NCBI GenBank assembly: GCA_031551765.1
Contig: JAVBNC010000160.1
Location: forward strand, 1 to 40,315
Source of the DNA: JAVBNC01 sp031551765
GTDB taxonomy: Bacteria; Desulfobacterota; Desulfovibrionia; Desulfovibrionales; Desulfovibrionaceae
Reading direction: 5' to 3'
DNA: 40,315 bases
Shown: positions 15,399 through 23,757 of the stretch, one piece after another
Position numbering within the stretch: position 1 is the first letter of the stretch
Layout: every line of letters begins with the position of its first letter
Program-made: the position numbers and the translations under genes
Notes under the pieces: generated by a model
What the model was told of the DNA's origin: nothing
The model's database searches: none
Seen by the model: the letters and a program-made list of their open reading frames with translations, nothing else

Positions 15399-17387
15399 AT
15401 GCAACGCATAGACAGAACAGCCACCATTGACGGCGTCTCCGTTCCCATCGGCGACGAGAAAAACCTGCTGGAACTTATCCGCAGCGCGCATATCGAGCTG
15501 CCCACCTTCTGCTACCACTCGGAAATCAGCGTGTACGGCGCCTGCCGCATGTGCATGGTGGAACTGGAAGGCCGGGGCATCGTGCCCGCCTGTTCCACGC
15601 CGGTGGAGCCGGGCATGACCGTGAGCACCAACACCAAGCGCATCCGCGACATGCGCAAGATGACCATTGAGCTGATGCTGGCCAGCCACGACCAGAACTG
15701 CACCACCTGCCCCAAAAGCGGGGACTGCAAGCTGCAGAACATCGCCAAACGCATGGGCATTACCAAGGTGCGCTTCAAAAGCATGCCCCACAAGGCTCCT
15801 GTGGACCTTTCCTCTGATTCCATCGTGCGCGACCCCGGCAAGTGCGTGCTCTGCGGCGACTGCGTGCGGGTGTGCAGCGAAATCCAGTCCGTGGGCGTGC
15901 TGGACTTTGCCCACCGGGGCGCGGACGCCCAGGTGGTCACCTGTTTCGGCAAGCCCATGGGCAGCGTGGAGTGCGTCAACTGCGGCCAGTGCGTCAAAGT
16001 CTGCCCCGTGGGCGCGCTGATGCCCAAGTACAGCATCAACGGGGTCTGGAACGCCCTGCACGACCCGCAGCAGTTGGTGGCGGTGCAGATAGCCCCGGCC
16101 GTGCGCGTGGCCCTCGGCGAATACTTCGGCCACAAGCCCGGCACCCTGACCATAGGCCAGATCATCGCGGCCCTGCGCATCATGGGTTTCGACAAGGTCT
16201 ACGACACCGCTTTCAGCGCGGACCTGACCGTCATCGAGGAAGGCAACGAGTTCCTGGGCCGGCTGGCCAACGGAGGGAACATCCCCCAGTTCACCTCCTG
16301 CTGCCCGGCCTGGGTCAAATTCGCGGAACAGTACTACCCGGACCTGCTCCCGCACCTTTCTTCCTGCCGCTCGCCGCAGCAGATGTTCGGTTCGCTGTGC
16401 AAAGACAAGCTCAGCCGGGACCTGAACATTCCCAGGGAAAAGATCACCGTGGTTTCCATCATGCCCTGCACCGCGAAAAAGTTCGAAGCCAAGCGCCCGG
16501 AATTCGCGGTGGACGGCAACAAGGACGTGGACCACGTCATCACCACCAAAGAGCTGGCCCTGATGATCAAGGAGAGCGGCATTGATTTCGACCGCCTGGA
16601 GCCCGGTTCCTTTGACATGCCCTTCGGTTTCAAGACCGGGGCCGGGGTTATTTTCGGCAGTTCCGGCGGGGTCAGCGAAGCCGTCCTGCGCTACGCGGCG
16701 GGCAAGCTGGACCACGGCAGCACGGATTTCCGCCAGCTGCGCGGCAGCGACGGCACCAAAGTCACGGAAGTGGAACTGGGCGGCCACCGGCTGCGTCTGG
16801 CCATTGTCAGCGGCCTGGCCAACACCCGCCGCCTCATCGACAAGATCCGCAGCGGGGAAGAGCAGTACGACCTGGTGGAAGTGATGGCCTGCTGCGGCGG
16901 CTGCGTCAACGGCGGCGGCCAGCCGGAAAGCGAGCACAACCACCGCGCCGTGGCGGAGCGTTCCAAGGGCCTGTACGCCGACGACAAAATGATGCACCTG
17001 CACAATGCCGGCGACAACCCCTACCTGCAGAAGCTCTACAACGAAGAGCTGACGCCGGAAAAAGCGCACCATCTGCTGCACACCCATTATGAAAACCGCA
17101 ACCGCATCTCCCAGGAGGATATCGTCCTGACCCGGCCCGGCGGCGAGAAAAAGCTGAGCCTGAAAATCTGTTTCGGCACCAGCTGTTTTCTGCGGGGCGC
17201 GCAGAATTTGTATAAACAGCTCATGGGGCATATACGGGACCAGGGCCTGGAGGACATCACGGAATTCACCGCGTCCTTCTGCGGCAAGTCATGCAAAAAA
17301 GGCCCGGTGCTGGAAATAAACGGGACTGTCATTGAGCACTGCTCCTTTGACAAGGCTGCGGCGGCTCTTCAGGCGGCCCTGAAGTAG
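15399..17387 (+). CDS. hydA: Electron-bifurcating [FeFe] hydrogenase, catalytic subunit HydA
   Basis: HydA makes or oxidises H2 at the H-cluster. In its 662 residues: a [2Fe-2S] domain (Cys38, 49, 52, 65), the His97/Cys101/104/110 [4Fe-4S] site, and two ferredoxin-type clusters (Cys149-159 and 192-202). The H-cluster motifs are TSCCPAW (299-305, proton-relay Cys intact), MPCTAKK (355-361) and ACCGGC (497-502). A C-terminal thioredoxin-like [2Fe-2S] domain follows (Cys591, 596, 628, 632), as in some group A3 enzymes, making it longer than HndD-type subunits. There is no signal peptide, so it is cytoplasmic. AAGGAG precedes the ATG. The maturases HydEFG are not in the window. Confidence 0.96.
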   Translation: MQRIDRTATIDGVSVPIGDEKNLLELIRSAHIELPTFCYHSEISVYGACRMCMVELEGRGIVPACSTPVEPGMTVSTNTKRIRDMRKMTIELMLASHDQNCTTCPKSGDCKLQNIAKRMGITKVRFKSMPHKAPVDLSSDSIVRDPGKCVLCGDCVRVCSEIQSVGVLDFAHRGADAQVVTCFGKPMGSVECVNCGQCVKVCPVGALMPKYSINGVWNALHDPQQLVAVQIAPAVRVALGEYFGHKPGTLTIGQIIAALRIMGFDKVYDTAFSADLTVIEEGNEFLGRLANGGNIPQFTSCCPAWVKFAEQYYPDLLPHLSSCRSPQQMFGSLCKDKLSRDLNIPREKITVVSIMPCTAKKFEAKRPEFAVDGNKDVDHVITTKELALMIKESGIDFDRLEPGSFDMPFGFKTGAGVIFGSSGGVSEAVLRYAAGKLDHGSTDFRQLRGSDGTKVTEVELGGHRLRLAIVSGLANTRRLIDKIRSGEEQYDLVEVMACCGGCVNGGGQPESEHNHRAVAERSKGLYADDKMMHLHNAGDNPYLQKLYNEELTPEKAHHLLHTHYENRNRISQEDIVLTRPGGEKKLSLKICFGTSCFLRGAQNLYKQLMGHIRDQGLEDITEFTASFCGKSCKKGPVLEINGTVIEHCSFDKAAAALQAALK

Positions 17388-17425
17388 AACAAAAGGCAAT
17401 TTTGTCGAAGCCATCCTGGACGGAA

Positions 17426-17492
17426 GCAGGGCTCCGCCCTGCACCCGCCAGGGGGGTGACCCCCCTGGACCCCGCGGCAGGGGGGATTCGAC
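17426..17492. repeat. Tandem-hairpin intergenic repeat, copy 1 (hydA-hydS gap)
   Basis: Two perfect hairpins in a row: GCAGGGC/GCCCTGC (17426-17442) and a 9-bp CCAGGGGGG/CCCCCCTGG stem (17448-17468), joined by ACCCG. The 15 bases 17436-17450 recur exactly at 23343-23357. It interrupts the hyd operon and could reduce read-through from hydA into hydS. Confidence 0.7.
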
Positions 17493-17541
17493 AGTCGCCG
17501 TCAATCTGAGTCTTTTGCGCGCCACCAAGGAGGCGTGTGCC

Positions 17542-19272
17542 ATGAAACCTGAAACACCCACCCCGCTTGGCAGCGACAGGCAGAACACCGTCTACACCGT
17601 CACGGCCAACTGCCAGGACTGCTACCGTTGCGTGCGGGCCTGCCCGGTCAAGGCCATCCGCGTCACCGACGGCCAGGCCTTTGTGGAAGACACCCTGTGC
17701 ATCAAGTGCGGCACCTGCGTGCGCGAATGCCCGCAGCAGGCCAAAACCATCCATTCCAGCCTGGAAAACGTCAAACGCCTGCTGCGCGAGCGCGAGCGCG
17801 TGGCCGTGAGCATCGCGCCCTCTTTTCCCGCCGTGTTCAGCGGCTGGCGGGCGCTCAGGCTGCCGGGCGCGCTACGCATGCTCGGCTTCGCGCACGTCAC
17901 GGAAACAGCCGAGGGCGCGGACCGCACCACGCAGGAATCGCTGCACACCGACGCCCGGGGCAGCATCTGCACGGCCTGCCCCGCCGTGGTCAACTACATT
18001 GAAATGTACCGGCCGGAATACGTGGACCTGCTCATTCCCGTGGTCTCCCCCATGGTGGCCCACGGCCGCATGCTCAAGGAGCGTTATGGCGCGGACTGCG
18101 CCGTGGTCTTCGTAGGCCCCTGCGCCGCCAAAAAGTCCGAAGCCCGGCGGCCGGAAAACGCCGACGCCGTGGATGAAGTGCTGACCTTTACCGAGCTTCT
18201 GGTTTGGCTGGAGGAAGAGGGCATCGACCTGGCCGCCTGCCCGGAAAGCCCCTTCGAGTCCGAGCGCTACAACGGCCGGGCGCGGCTTTTCCCCCTGCCC
18301 GGCGGCATGCTCAAAACCGGGGCCGTCACCTGCGACGGCACGGAGGACGACACGCTCCACCTTTCCGGCGCGGACGCGGTCATGGAACTGTTCTCCATCC
18401 CGGCCAGGGAATGGCGCTTCATGGTGGTGGAACCCCTGTTCTGCGGCGGGGGCTGCATCAACGGCCCGGCTTTTCCCAGAGAGAAAAACCTCTACGACCG
18501 CAAGCGCGACGTGGTGGCCTACGCCAAAAAGGCGGCGGAAAGCGATGAGCCGGGCAACAAGGCCACCGTGGCCCTGGTCACGGCCTTTGCCAGAGACGCC
18601 CTGCCCCCGCTGGCGGAAGAGGTCAGCGAGGCCAGCATCAACCAGGTGCTCAAAAGCACGGGCAAGCTGGATCCGGAAAACCAGCTCAACTGCGGGGCCT
18701 GCGGCTACAAAAGCTGCCGGGACAACGCGATCGCCGTGGTGCGGGGCCTCGCGGAACCGGAAATGTGCATGCCTTACATGCGCCGCCTGGCCCAGCAGCG
18801 TTCCGACCGGGTTATCGAAACCAGCCCCAGCGGCGTGGTGGTGCTGGACGGCGAGCTGAACATCCTGAGCATGAACCCGGCCTTTCAGCGCATGTTCATG
18901 TGCAACAACGGCATCCTGGGCCGCCGCATCTCCTACCTCATCAACGCGGACGGCTACGAGGCCATGCAGAGCGGCGCGGCGGACAGCTACGAATCCATCC
19001 GCACCAAGTACGGCATCAAGTACCACGAACTGCTCTACGCCCTGCGCGACGAAGGCCAGTTCGTGGGCACGTACACCGATATCTCGCAGCTGAAATTCGA
19101 CGGCCTGCAACTGGACCTGATCAAAAAACAGACCCTGAACCAGGCCAAGGAACTCTTGGACCACCAGATCGCCTTTGCCCAGGAAATGGCGCACTACCTG
19201 GGCAAAAGCACGGCCCGCAACGAGGAGCTGGTGCGGCGGCTGATGAGCCTCTATGAAGACGAGACGAAATAA
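17542..19272 (+). CDS. Sensory-type [FeFe]-hydrogenase-like protein HydS with PAS domain
   Basis: The 576-residue protein has a 2x[4Fe-4S] ferredoxin (CQDCYRCVRACP, CIKCGTCVRECP), then an H-cluster domain with altered motifs: TACPAV (144-149), GPCAAKK (192-198) and FCGGGC (300-305). The four cluster-binding cysteines remain, but the proton-relay Cys of TSCCP is Ala, as in group C sensory enzymes. Next come a four-cysteine Fe-S domain (CGACGYKSC, Cys409) and a PAS domain (about 420-530), ending in a helical tail. It probably senses H2 or redox state and passes a signal on, perhaps through the phosphatase gene that follows. AAGGAGG lies 10 bases before the ATG at 17542. Confidence 0.9.
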   Translation: MKPETPTPLGSDRQNTVYTVTANCQDCYRCVRACPVKAIRVTDGQAFVEDTLCIKCGTCVRECPQQAKTIHSSLENVKRLLRERERVAVSIAPSFPAVFSGWRALRLPGALRMLGFAHVTETAEGADRTTQESLHTDARGSICTACPAVVNYIEMYRPEYVDLLIPVVSPMVAHGRMLKERYGADCAVVFVGPCAAKKSEARRPENADAVDEVLTFTELLVWLEEEGIDLAACPESPFESERYNGRARLFPLPGGMLKTGAVTCDGTEDDTLHLSGADAVMELFSIPAREWRFMVVEPLFCGGGCINGPAFPREKNLYDRKRDVVAYAKKAAESDEPGNKATVALVTAFARDALPPLAEEVSEASINQVLKSTGKLDPENQLNCGACGYKSCRDNAIAVVRGLAEPEMCMPYMRRLAQQRSDRVIETSPSGVVVLDGELNILSMNPAFQRMFMCNNGILGRRISYLINADGYEAMQSGAADSYESIRTKYGIKYHELLYALRDEGQFVGTYTDISQLKFDGLQLDLIKKQTLNQAKELLDHQIAFAQEMAHYLGKSTARNEELVRRLMSLYEDETK

Positions 19273-19289
19273 GGCGCGAGGAAGCCGCT

Positions 19290-20447
19290 GTGAAATTCTT
19301 TGAGGACATCGTCGCGGAGCGCAAGAAATACGGCCACGTCGTGTGCGGGGACGTGCACGCCTGCGACAAGGGCAGCGAGGGCACGGCGCTTATCCTGTGC
19401 GACGGCATAGGGTCCGGCGTGTACGCCAATATCGCGGCTTCCATGTGCGCGGGGCGATTGCGGGAACTGCTGCGTTCCGGCGTGCCCCTGCGCTCGGCGG
19501 CGGAAATGGTGGCCGCTTCCATGCACAAGGCCAGGGAGGCGGAAATTCCCTTTTCCGCTTTTTCCGCCGCTTTTGTGGCTCCGGACGGCCGCTTCAGCGC
19601 CTACACCTACGAATCGCCGGAGCCCATAGCCATTCTCAACGGCTCCGCGCACGTCTTGAAGCCCGTGTTCTACACGGCGGGCTACGAAGTGGTGGGCGAA
19701 AGCGGCGGCACCCTGGAAATAGGCGACAGCCTGCTGCTCTCTTCCGACGGCGTGACCCAGGCGGGCCTGGGCCACGGCTACGCCATAGGCATAGGTTCCC
19801 AGGCCGTGGAGCAGTTCATCAACCGCCAGCTCTCCGGCGAGCGGCATGCGGAGGCTGGGCGGGATATCCGCGATCTGCCGGAACAGATCCTGGAACTCTG
19901 CGCCTCCGTCTCCGGCGGCCGCTTTGAGGACGACACCACCTGCGCCCTGCTCCACTGCCGGGAAGCCTCGCAGCTGACCATTCTCAGCGGTCCGCCTTCC
20001 AAGCCCGCCAAGGACGCGGTCTACGTGGCGGACTTCATGGCCCGGCCCGGCGCCAGGGTAGTCTGCGGTTCCACCACGGCGGAAATCGTGGCCAGGGAAC
20101 TGAAGAGCGAAGTGACCATGCTGGCCGTGGGCGCGGCCTTCGGCTCCCCGCCGGAGTATAAAATCAAGGGTGTGGACCTGACCACGGAAGGCGCGTTCAT
20201 GCTTAGCCAGGTGCACAACATTCTGGGCGAACCGTCGGAAAACTTTGAGGGCGGCGTGGTGGAACGCCTGTGCCTGCTGCTGGAACAGGCGGACGCCGTG
20301 CACTTCATGCTGGGCGGCGGCATCAACGCGGCGCATTCCGCCCTGCTCTTCAAGCAGCTGGGGGTCATGCCCCGCAAAAAGACCATCCAGCTGCTTACGG
20401 ACAAGCTCAAAAAAATGGGCAAGGTGGTCACGGAAGCTTCGTACTGA
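19290..20447 (+). CDS. SpoIIE/PP2C-type serine phosphatase with extra C-terminal domain
   Basis: The first 220 of 385 residues form a PP2C-like phosphatase: LILCDGIGSG (34-43), SSDGVTQAG (151-159) and DDTT (214-217) supply the metal-binding aspartates. Residues 225-385 form a separate domain I cannot name, with VCGSTTAEIVARE and FMLGGGINAAHS glycine-rich turns suggestive of a nucleotide- or phosphate-binding fold. The start is GTG with GAGGA upstream, 17 bases after hydS, so the two are co-transcribed. Similar phosphatases accompany HydS and bifurcating hydrogenases in clostridia. It may dephosphorylate a regulator in response to the HydS state (inference). A terminator follows. Confidence 0.88.
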   Translation: MKFFEDIVAERKKYGHVVCGDVHACDKGSEGTALILCDGIGSGVYANIAASMCAGRLRELLRSGVPLRSAAEMVAASMHKAREAEIPFSAFSAAFVAPDGRFSAYTYESPEPIAILNGSAHVLKPVFYTAGYEVVGESGGTLEIGDSLLLSSDGVTQAGLGHGYAIGIGSQAVEQFINRQLSGERHAEAGRDIRDLPEQILELCASVSGGRFEDDTTCALLHCREASQLTILSGPPSKPAKDAVYVADFMARPGARVVCGSTTAEIVARELKSEVTMLAVGAAFGSPPEYKIKGVDLTTEGAFMLSQVHNILGEPSENFEGGVVERLCLLLEQADAVHFMLGGGINAAHSALLFKQLGVMPRKKTIQLLTDKLKKMGKVVTEASY

Positions 20448-20490
20448 CCGCTCCTCTTCCATACCATTACATTGCGTTGCAGCACTTTCC

Positions 20491-20521
20491 GGCAGCGCTT
20501 CAAATGAAGCGCCGCTTTTTA
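20491..20521 (+). terminator. Terminator after the phosphatase gene
   Basis: GCGCTTC (20495-20501) and GAAGCGC (20506-20512) form a perfect stem with an AAAT loop, followed by CGCTTTTT. It closes the rex-hyd region. Confidence 0.8.
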
Positions 20522-20584
20522 TCACGCCTTGCCGGGGCGGAACATTCACGCTATCGTGCGCCAACTTCGCAAAAGGAGTTGACC

Positions 20585-20974
20585 ATGGACGTGGGTGTGC
20601 GGGGCTTTGACCATTTCGTGCTCACCGTGCGCGATCTGCGCAAAACCATTAATTTTTACTGCCAGGGCCTGGGCATGACCGAGGAACGCTTCGGCCAGGG
20701 CCGCGTGGCCCTGCGTTTCGGTACGCACAAGATCAACCTGCACCAGGCCGGGGCGGAAATAATGCCGCACGCGGCTTCTCCCACGCCCGGCTCGGCGGAT
20801 TTCTGTCTTTTGACCGACACCCCGCTGACCGAACTGGCCGCGCACCTGGAAAGCCTGGGCATTCGCGTGCTGGAAGGCCCGGTGGCCCGCACGGGCGCGC
20901 GCGGGCCCATCATGTCCATCTACGTCCGCGACCCGGACGGAAACCTTGTGGAACTTGCCGGATATTTGCAATGA
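20585..20974 (+). CDS. VOC (glyoxalase/dioxygenase superfamily) protein
   Basis: This 129-residue single-unit VOC protein has two beta-alpha-beta-beta-beta modules. Candidate metal ligands are His10 (FDHFVLTV), His53 (KINLHQ) and Glu123 (DGNLVELAGYL). The pattern resembles stand-alone members annotated as glyoxalase- or extradiol-dioxygenase-like, but the substrate cannot be told. AAGGAG lies 6 bases before the ATG. Its stop overlaps the start of the methyltransferase gene (ATGA), so the two are translated together. Confidence 0.88.
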   Translation: MDVGVRGFDHFVLTVRDLRKTINFYCQGLGMTEERFGQGRVALRFGTHKINLHQAGAEIMPHAASPTPGSADFCLLTDTPLTELAAHLESLGIRVLEGPVARTGARGPIMSIYVRDPDGNLVELAGYLQ

Positions 20975-21543
20975 ACGCGACCTCTTCCGTCCCGCGCATC
21001 AAGACCGTCCTGCACGTAGGCTGCGGCGTGCACACACCGGACAAGTTGCACGAAACCTTTCGCGGCCCGGACTGGAAAGAACTGCGCCTGGACATCAACC
21101 CCAAGGTGAACCCGGACATCGTGGCTTCCATAACGGACATGTCGCCGGTGGCGGACGCTTCCTGCGATGCGCTGTATTCCTCGCACAACCTGGAGCATCT
21201 GCACCCGCACGAGGTGCAGCCCGCGCTGCGGGAGTTCCGCCGGGTGCTGAGGCCCTATGGTTTCGCGCTCATTACCCTGCCGGACCTGACCCAGGTGGCG
21301 GAGTGCATAGCCAGGGGCGAAGAGGAAAAGCCCGTGCTGATGACCAACCGGGGGCCCATCACCCCCCTGGATATTTTATACGGATTCCGCCCCTTTCTGG
21401 AGGCGGGCAACCTGTTCATGGCCCACAATTTCGCCTTTACCGCCGCCACGCTGAAAGCGGCGCTGCTGGAAGCGGGTTTCGCCCAGGCGCACGTCGAACG
21501 CGACGGCGAATTCAACCTCTGGGCCACGGCCTCGCCCACCTGA
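20971..21543 (+). CDS. Class I SAM-dependent methyltransferase
   Basis: The 190-residue protein begins with VLHVGCGVHTPDKL (SAM-binding glycine motif), then LRLDINPKVNPDIV (acidic residue for the ribose) and SSHNLEHLHPHEVQPALREF, the Methyltransf_11-type post-motif. The substrate is unknown. It overlaps the VOC gene by 4 bases and precedes RNase J by 20 bases, suggesting one operon. No signal peptide. Confidence 0.88.
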   Translation: MNATSSVPRIKTVLHVGCGVHTPDKLHETFRGPDWKELRLDINPKVNPDIVASITDMSPVADASCDALYSSHNLEHLHPHEVQPALREFRRVLRPYGFALITLPDLTQVAECIARGEEEKPVLMTNRGPITPLDILYGFRPFLEAGNLFMAHNFAFTAATLKAALLEAGFAQAHVERDGEFNLWATASPT

Positions 21544-21563
21544 GTTTTCGCATTGGAGCTTGC

Positions 21564-23228
21564 ATGACTGACACCGCAAATTTCGTGACTCTCACTCCCC
21601 TTGGCGGCCTGGGGGAAATCGGCCTCAACTGCATGACCCTGGCCACGCCCGACGGCATGGCCGTGGTGGACTGCGGCCTGATGTTCCCGGACGACTACCA
21701 CCTGGGCGTGGACGTCATCATCCCCCGTTTCGACCACATTCTGGAGCACAAAGACGCCGTGCGCGGCATAGTGCTCACCCACGGCCACGAAGACCACATC
21801 GGCGCCCTGCCCTGGCTGCTGCCGCATCTGCAGGTGCCGGTGTACGGTTCGCCCTTCACCCTGGCCCTGGTGGAACACAAGCTGCGCGAGCACGATCTTT
21901 TGGGCAAGATCCCGCTTATCGAAGCCAGGCCCGGCACGCCGGTAACCCTGGGGGACATGACTTTCCACTTTTTCCCGGTCTGCCACTCCATTATCGACGG
22001 CCTGGCCCTGGGCGTGGAAACGCCGGGCGGCAAAATCGTGCACACCGGCGACTTCAAGATCGACCCGGACCCCCTGGACGACGCGCCGGGCACGGATCTC
22101 TCCCTGTTCCGCGCCTTTGCCGGGCCGGAAGGGGTGGACCTCTTACTTTCCGACTCCACCAACGTGGAACGCGAAGGCTCGTCCCTGACCGAACGCCAGG
22201 TGTTCGACGCCCTGCGCCGCTTTTTCCTCGACTGCAAGGGCCGCATCATCGTCACCCTTTTCTCCAGCCACATCCAGCGCATTCAGGAAGTGTTCGACTG
22301 CGCGGCGGAAACCGGGCGCAAAGTGGCCGTCACCGGCCGGAGCCTGATCAACAACATTGAAATGGCCCGCAACCTGGGCAAGCTGCGCACCCCGCCGGGG
22401 CTGTACCTGGACGTGGCCCAACTGCCGCCGGTGCCGGACGAGGAAGTGGTGCTGCTAGTCACCGGCTCGCAGGGAGAGCCGCTTTCCGCCCTTTCGCGCA
22501 TAGCCAGGGGTGCGCACAGGATGCTCAGCATCCACCAGGGGGACACGGTCATCATGTCCTCGCGCCTCATTCCCGGCAACACCACGGCCGTGACAAGGCT
22601 TATCAACACCCTCTACCGCCAGGGCGCGGAGGTCTATTACGAGAAGGTGCACGCCATGCACGCTTCCGGCCACGCTCACCGGGACGAGCTGCGGGCCATG
22701 ATAGACGCCGTGCGCCCCAAATTTTTCGTGCCCGTGCACGGCGAATACCGCCACCTGGTCAAGCACTGCCGCCTGGCCCGCGACTGCGGGGTGGCCCAGG
22801 AACGGGCCATACTGCTGGAAGACGGCCAGCCCCTGACCCTGATGCACGGCGCCATCCGCTTTGAGGAAGCCATTGAGGCCGAATCCATTCTGGTGGACGG
22901 CAAAGGCGTGGGCGACGTGGGCCAGTCCGTGCTCAAGGAACGCCACCTCTTGGGCGGCGAAGGCCTGGTCGTCGTGGTCATGGTGCTGGACGAAGTGACC
23001 TGGGAAGTGATGCAGGGGCCGGAAGTCCTGTCCAAGGGCTTTGTGTTCGAACAGCAGTTCAGCCACGTGCTGGAAGACGCCAAGTGTGTGGTGCTGGAAA
23101 TTCTGGAAACCACCCGCCCCGGCGAAATGGACAAGCTGCAGGAACGCATCCGCTCCGGCCTGCGCCGCTTCTTCCGCAAGGTGCTGGAACGCGATCCCGT
23201 GGTCATCCCGGCCGTGACAGCCATCTGA
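21564..23228 (+). CDS. rnj: Ribonuclease J
   Basis: RNase J is a beta-CASP metallo-beta-lactamase ribonuclease with 5'-exo and endo activity, taking part in mRNA decay and rRNA processing. In 554 residues: LGGLGEIGLNC at the N-terminus, metal motif HGHEDHIGA (73-81), HTGDFKID, the beta-CASP segment with VTGSQGEPLSALSRIA and MSSRLIPGN, and HASGHAHRDEL and PVHGEYRHL closing the active site. A C-terminal domain of about 100 residues is present. The length equals Bacillus RNase J1. A GGAG site lies 6 bases before the ATG. A hairpin terminator follows. Confidence 0.96.
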   Translation: MTDTANFVTLTPLGGLGEIGLNCMTLATPDGMAVVDCGLMFPDDYHLGVDVIIPRFDHILEHKDAVRGIVLTHGHEDHIGALPWLLPHLQVPVYGSPFTLALVEHKLREHDLLGKIPLIEARPGTPVTLGDMTFHFFPVCHSIIDGLALGVETPGGKIVHTGDFKIDPDPLDDAPGTDLSLFRAFAGPEGVDLLLSDSTNVEREGSSLTERQVFDALRRFFLDCKGRIIVTLFSSHIQRIQEVFDCAAETGRKVAVTGRSLINNIEMARNLGKLRTPPGLYLDVAQLPPVPDEEVVLLVTGSQGEPLSALSRIARGAHRMLSIHQGDTVIMSSRLIPGNTTAVTRLINTLYRQGAEVYYEKVHAMHASGHAHRDELRAMIDAVRPKFFVPVHGEYRHLVKHCRLARDCGVAQERAILLEDGQPLTLMHGAIRFEEAIEAESILVDGKGVGDVGQSVLKERHLLGGEGLVVVVMVLDEVTWEVMQGPEVLSKGFVFEQQFSHVLEDAKCVVLEILETTRPGEMDKLQERIRSGLRRFFRKVLERDPVVIPAVTAI

Positions 23229-23252
23229 TAGCGCACACCCCACGAATAAACG

Positions 23253-23290
23253 AAGCGGGACGGGATGCATTTCCTGTCCCGCTTTGCGTT
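23253..23290 (+). terminator. Terminator after rnj
   Basis: AAGCGGGAC (23253-23261) pairs with GTCCCGCTT (23276-23284), a 9-bp stem. Same shape as the terminator after sodC. Confidence 0.7.
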
Positions 23291-23332
23291 GGGCTGTTTC
23301 CGGTTAGTTGCCGAAGCCAATGAAGAGTCGAA

Positions 23333-23390
23333 GCAGCGCGCTGCCCTGCACCCGCCAAGGGGCGCGCCCCTTGGAACCCATTCAGGGTGG
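23333..23390. repeat. Tandem-hairpin intergenic repeat, copy 2
   Basis: A 12-base palindrome (23333-23344) is followed by the exact 15-base match to copy 1 (23343-23357), then by a perfect 20-base palindrome (23355-23374) and AACCCATTCAGGGT (23375-23388). It lies directly before the enolase-superfamily fragment. Confidence 0.75.
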
Positions 23391-23394
23391 ATAC

Positions 23395-23628
23395 ATGGCC
23401 AACCAGATAGACGGCCAGGTGGGCACACTATGCTCCGTGGTCTTTGGCGCGGCCTTCAAGGGCACGTCCGCCAACGCCGGGGAGCTCTCCAACTTCCTGG
23501 ACATGAGCGACGATTTGCTCACCGAGCCGCTGCAGATCAAGGACGGCGTGCTCAAAATCCGCGACCTGCCCGGCACCGGGGTCATCATTGATGAAGGAAA
23601 GTTGAGCAAGTATCGTCAAGATAAATAA
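23395..23628 (+). pseudogene. C-terminal remnant of an enolase-superfamily (MR/MLE-type) enzyme
   Basis: The 77-residue product corresponds only to the last strand of the barrel and the C-terminal cap of muconate-lactonising/mandelate-racemase type enzymes. It reads GQVGTLCSVVFGAAF, then AGELSNFLDMSDDLL, then DLPGTGVIIDEGKLSKYR, matching the family's final PGLGV.LDE.KL..Y block. The N-terminal capping domain and all catalytic Lys, Asp and Glu residues are absent, so it cannot be a functional enzyme. An ATG with AGGGTGG upstream would allow translation. Related hairpin repeats lie on both sides, suggesting a repeat-associated deletion. It may be what remains of a dehydratase or racemase that once belonged with the adjacent catabolic island (inference). 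Confidence 0.75.
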
Positions 23629-23635
23629 TGCCTCT

Positions 23636-23674
23636 GGGTTCCAAGGCGTGCGCTCCTTGGAACCCGTTCAGGGT
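23636..23674. repeat. Hairpin repeat related to copy 2, after the enolase remnant
   Basis: GGGTTCCAAGG (23636-23646) pairs with CCTTGGAACCC (23655-23665), followed by AACCCGTTCAGGGT (23661-23674), which differs from the end of copy 2 by one base. It may also serve as a terminator. Confidence 0.65.
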
Positions 23675-23693
23675 AAACTGCCGGTCGCGCATG

Positions 23694-23723
23694 AGCCGGC
23701 GCTGTTGCTGAACAGCGCCGGCT
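23694..23723. terminator. Hairpin downstream of the trmB-like gene
   Basis: A perfect 13-bp stem (23694-23706 with 23711-23723) and a 4-base loop lie 34 bases past the regulator's stop codon. It probably works as a transcription end for the convergent units on either side, though T-runs are short. Confidence 0.65.
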
Positions 23724-23757
23724 TGCTTTCCCCCTGCCCTGTCTAACCGATTTGTAC

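Noticed and set aside
13470..17231. Very long open frame (over 1200 codons) antisense to hydB and hydA
   Set aside because: It mirrors two certain genes; high GC at third positions leaves the antisense frame open. Its protein is His/Ala/Gly/Val-rich and repetitive, without any domain.
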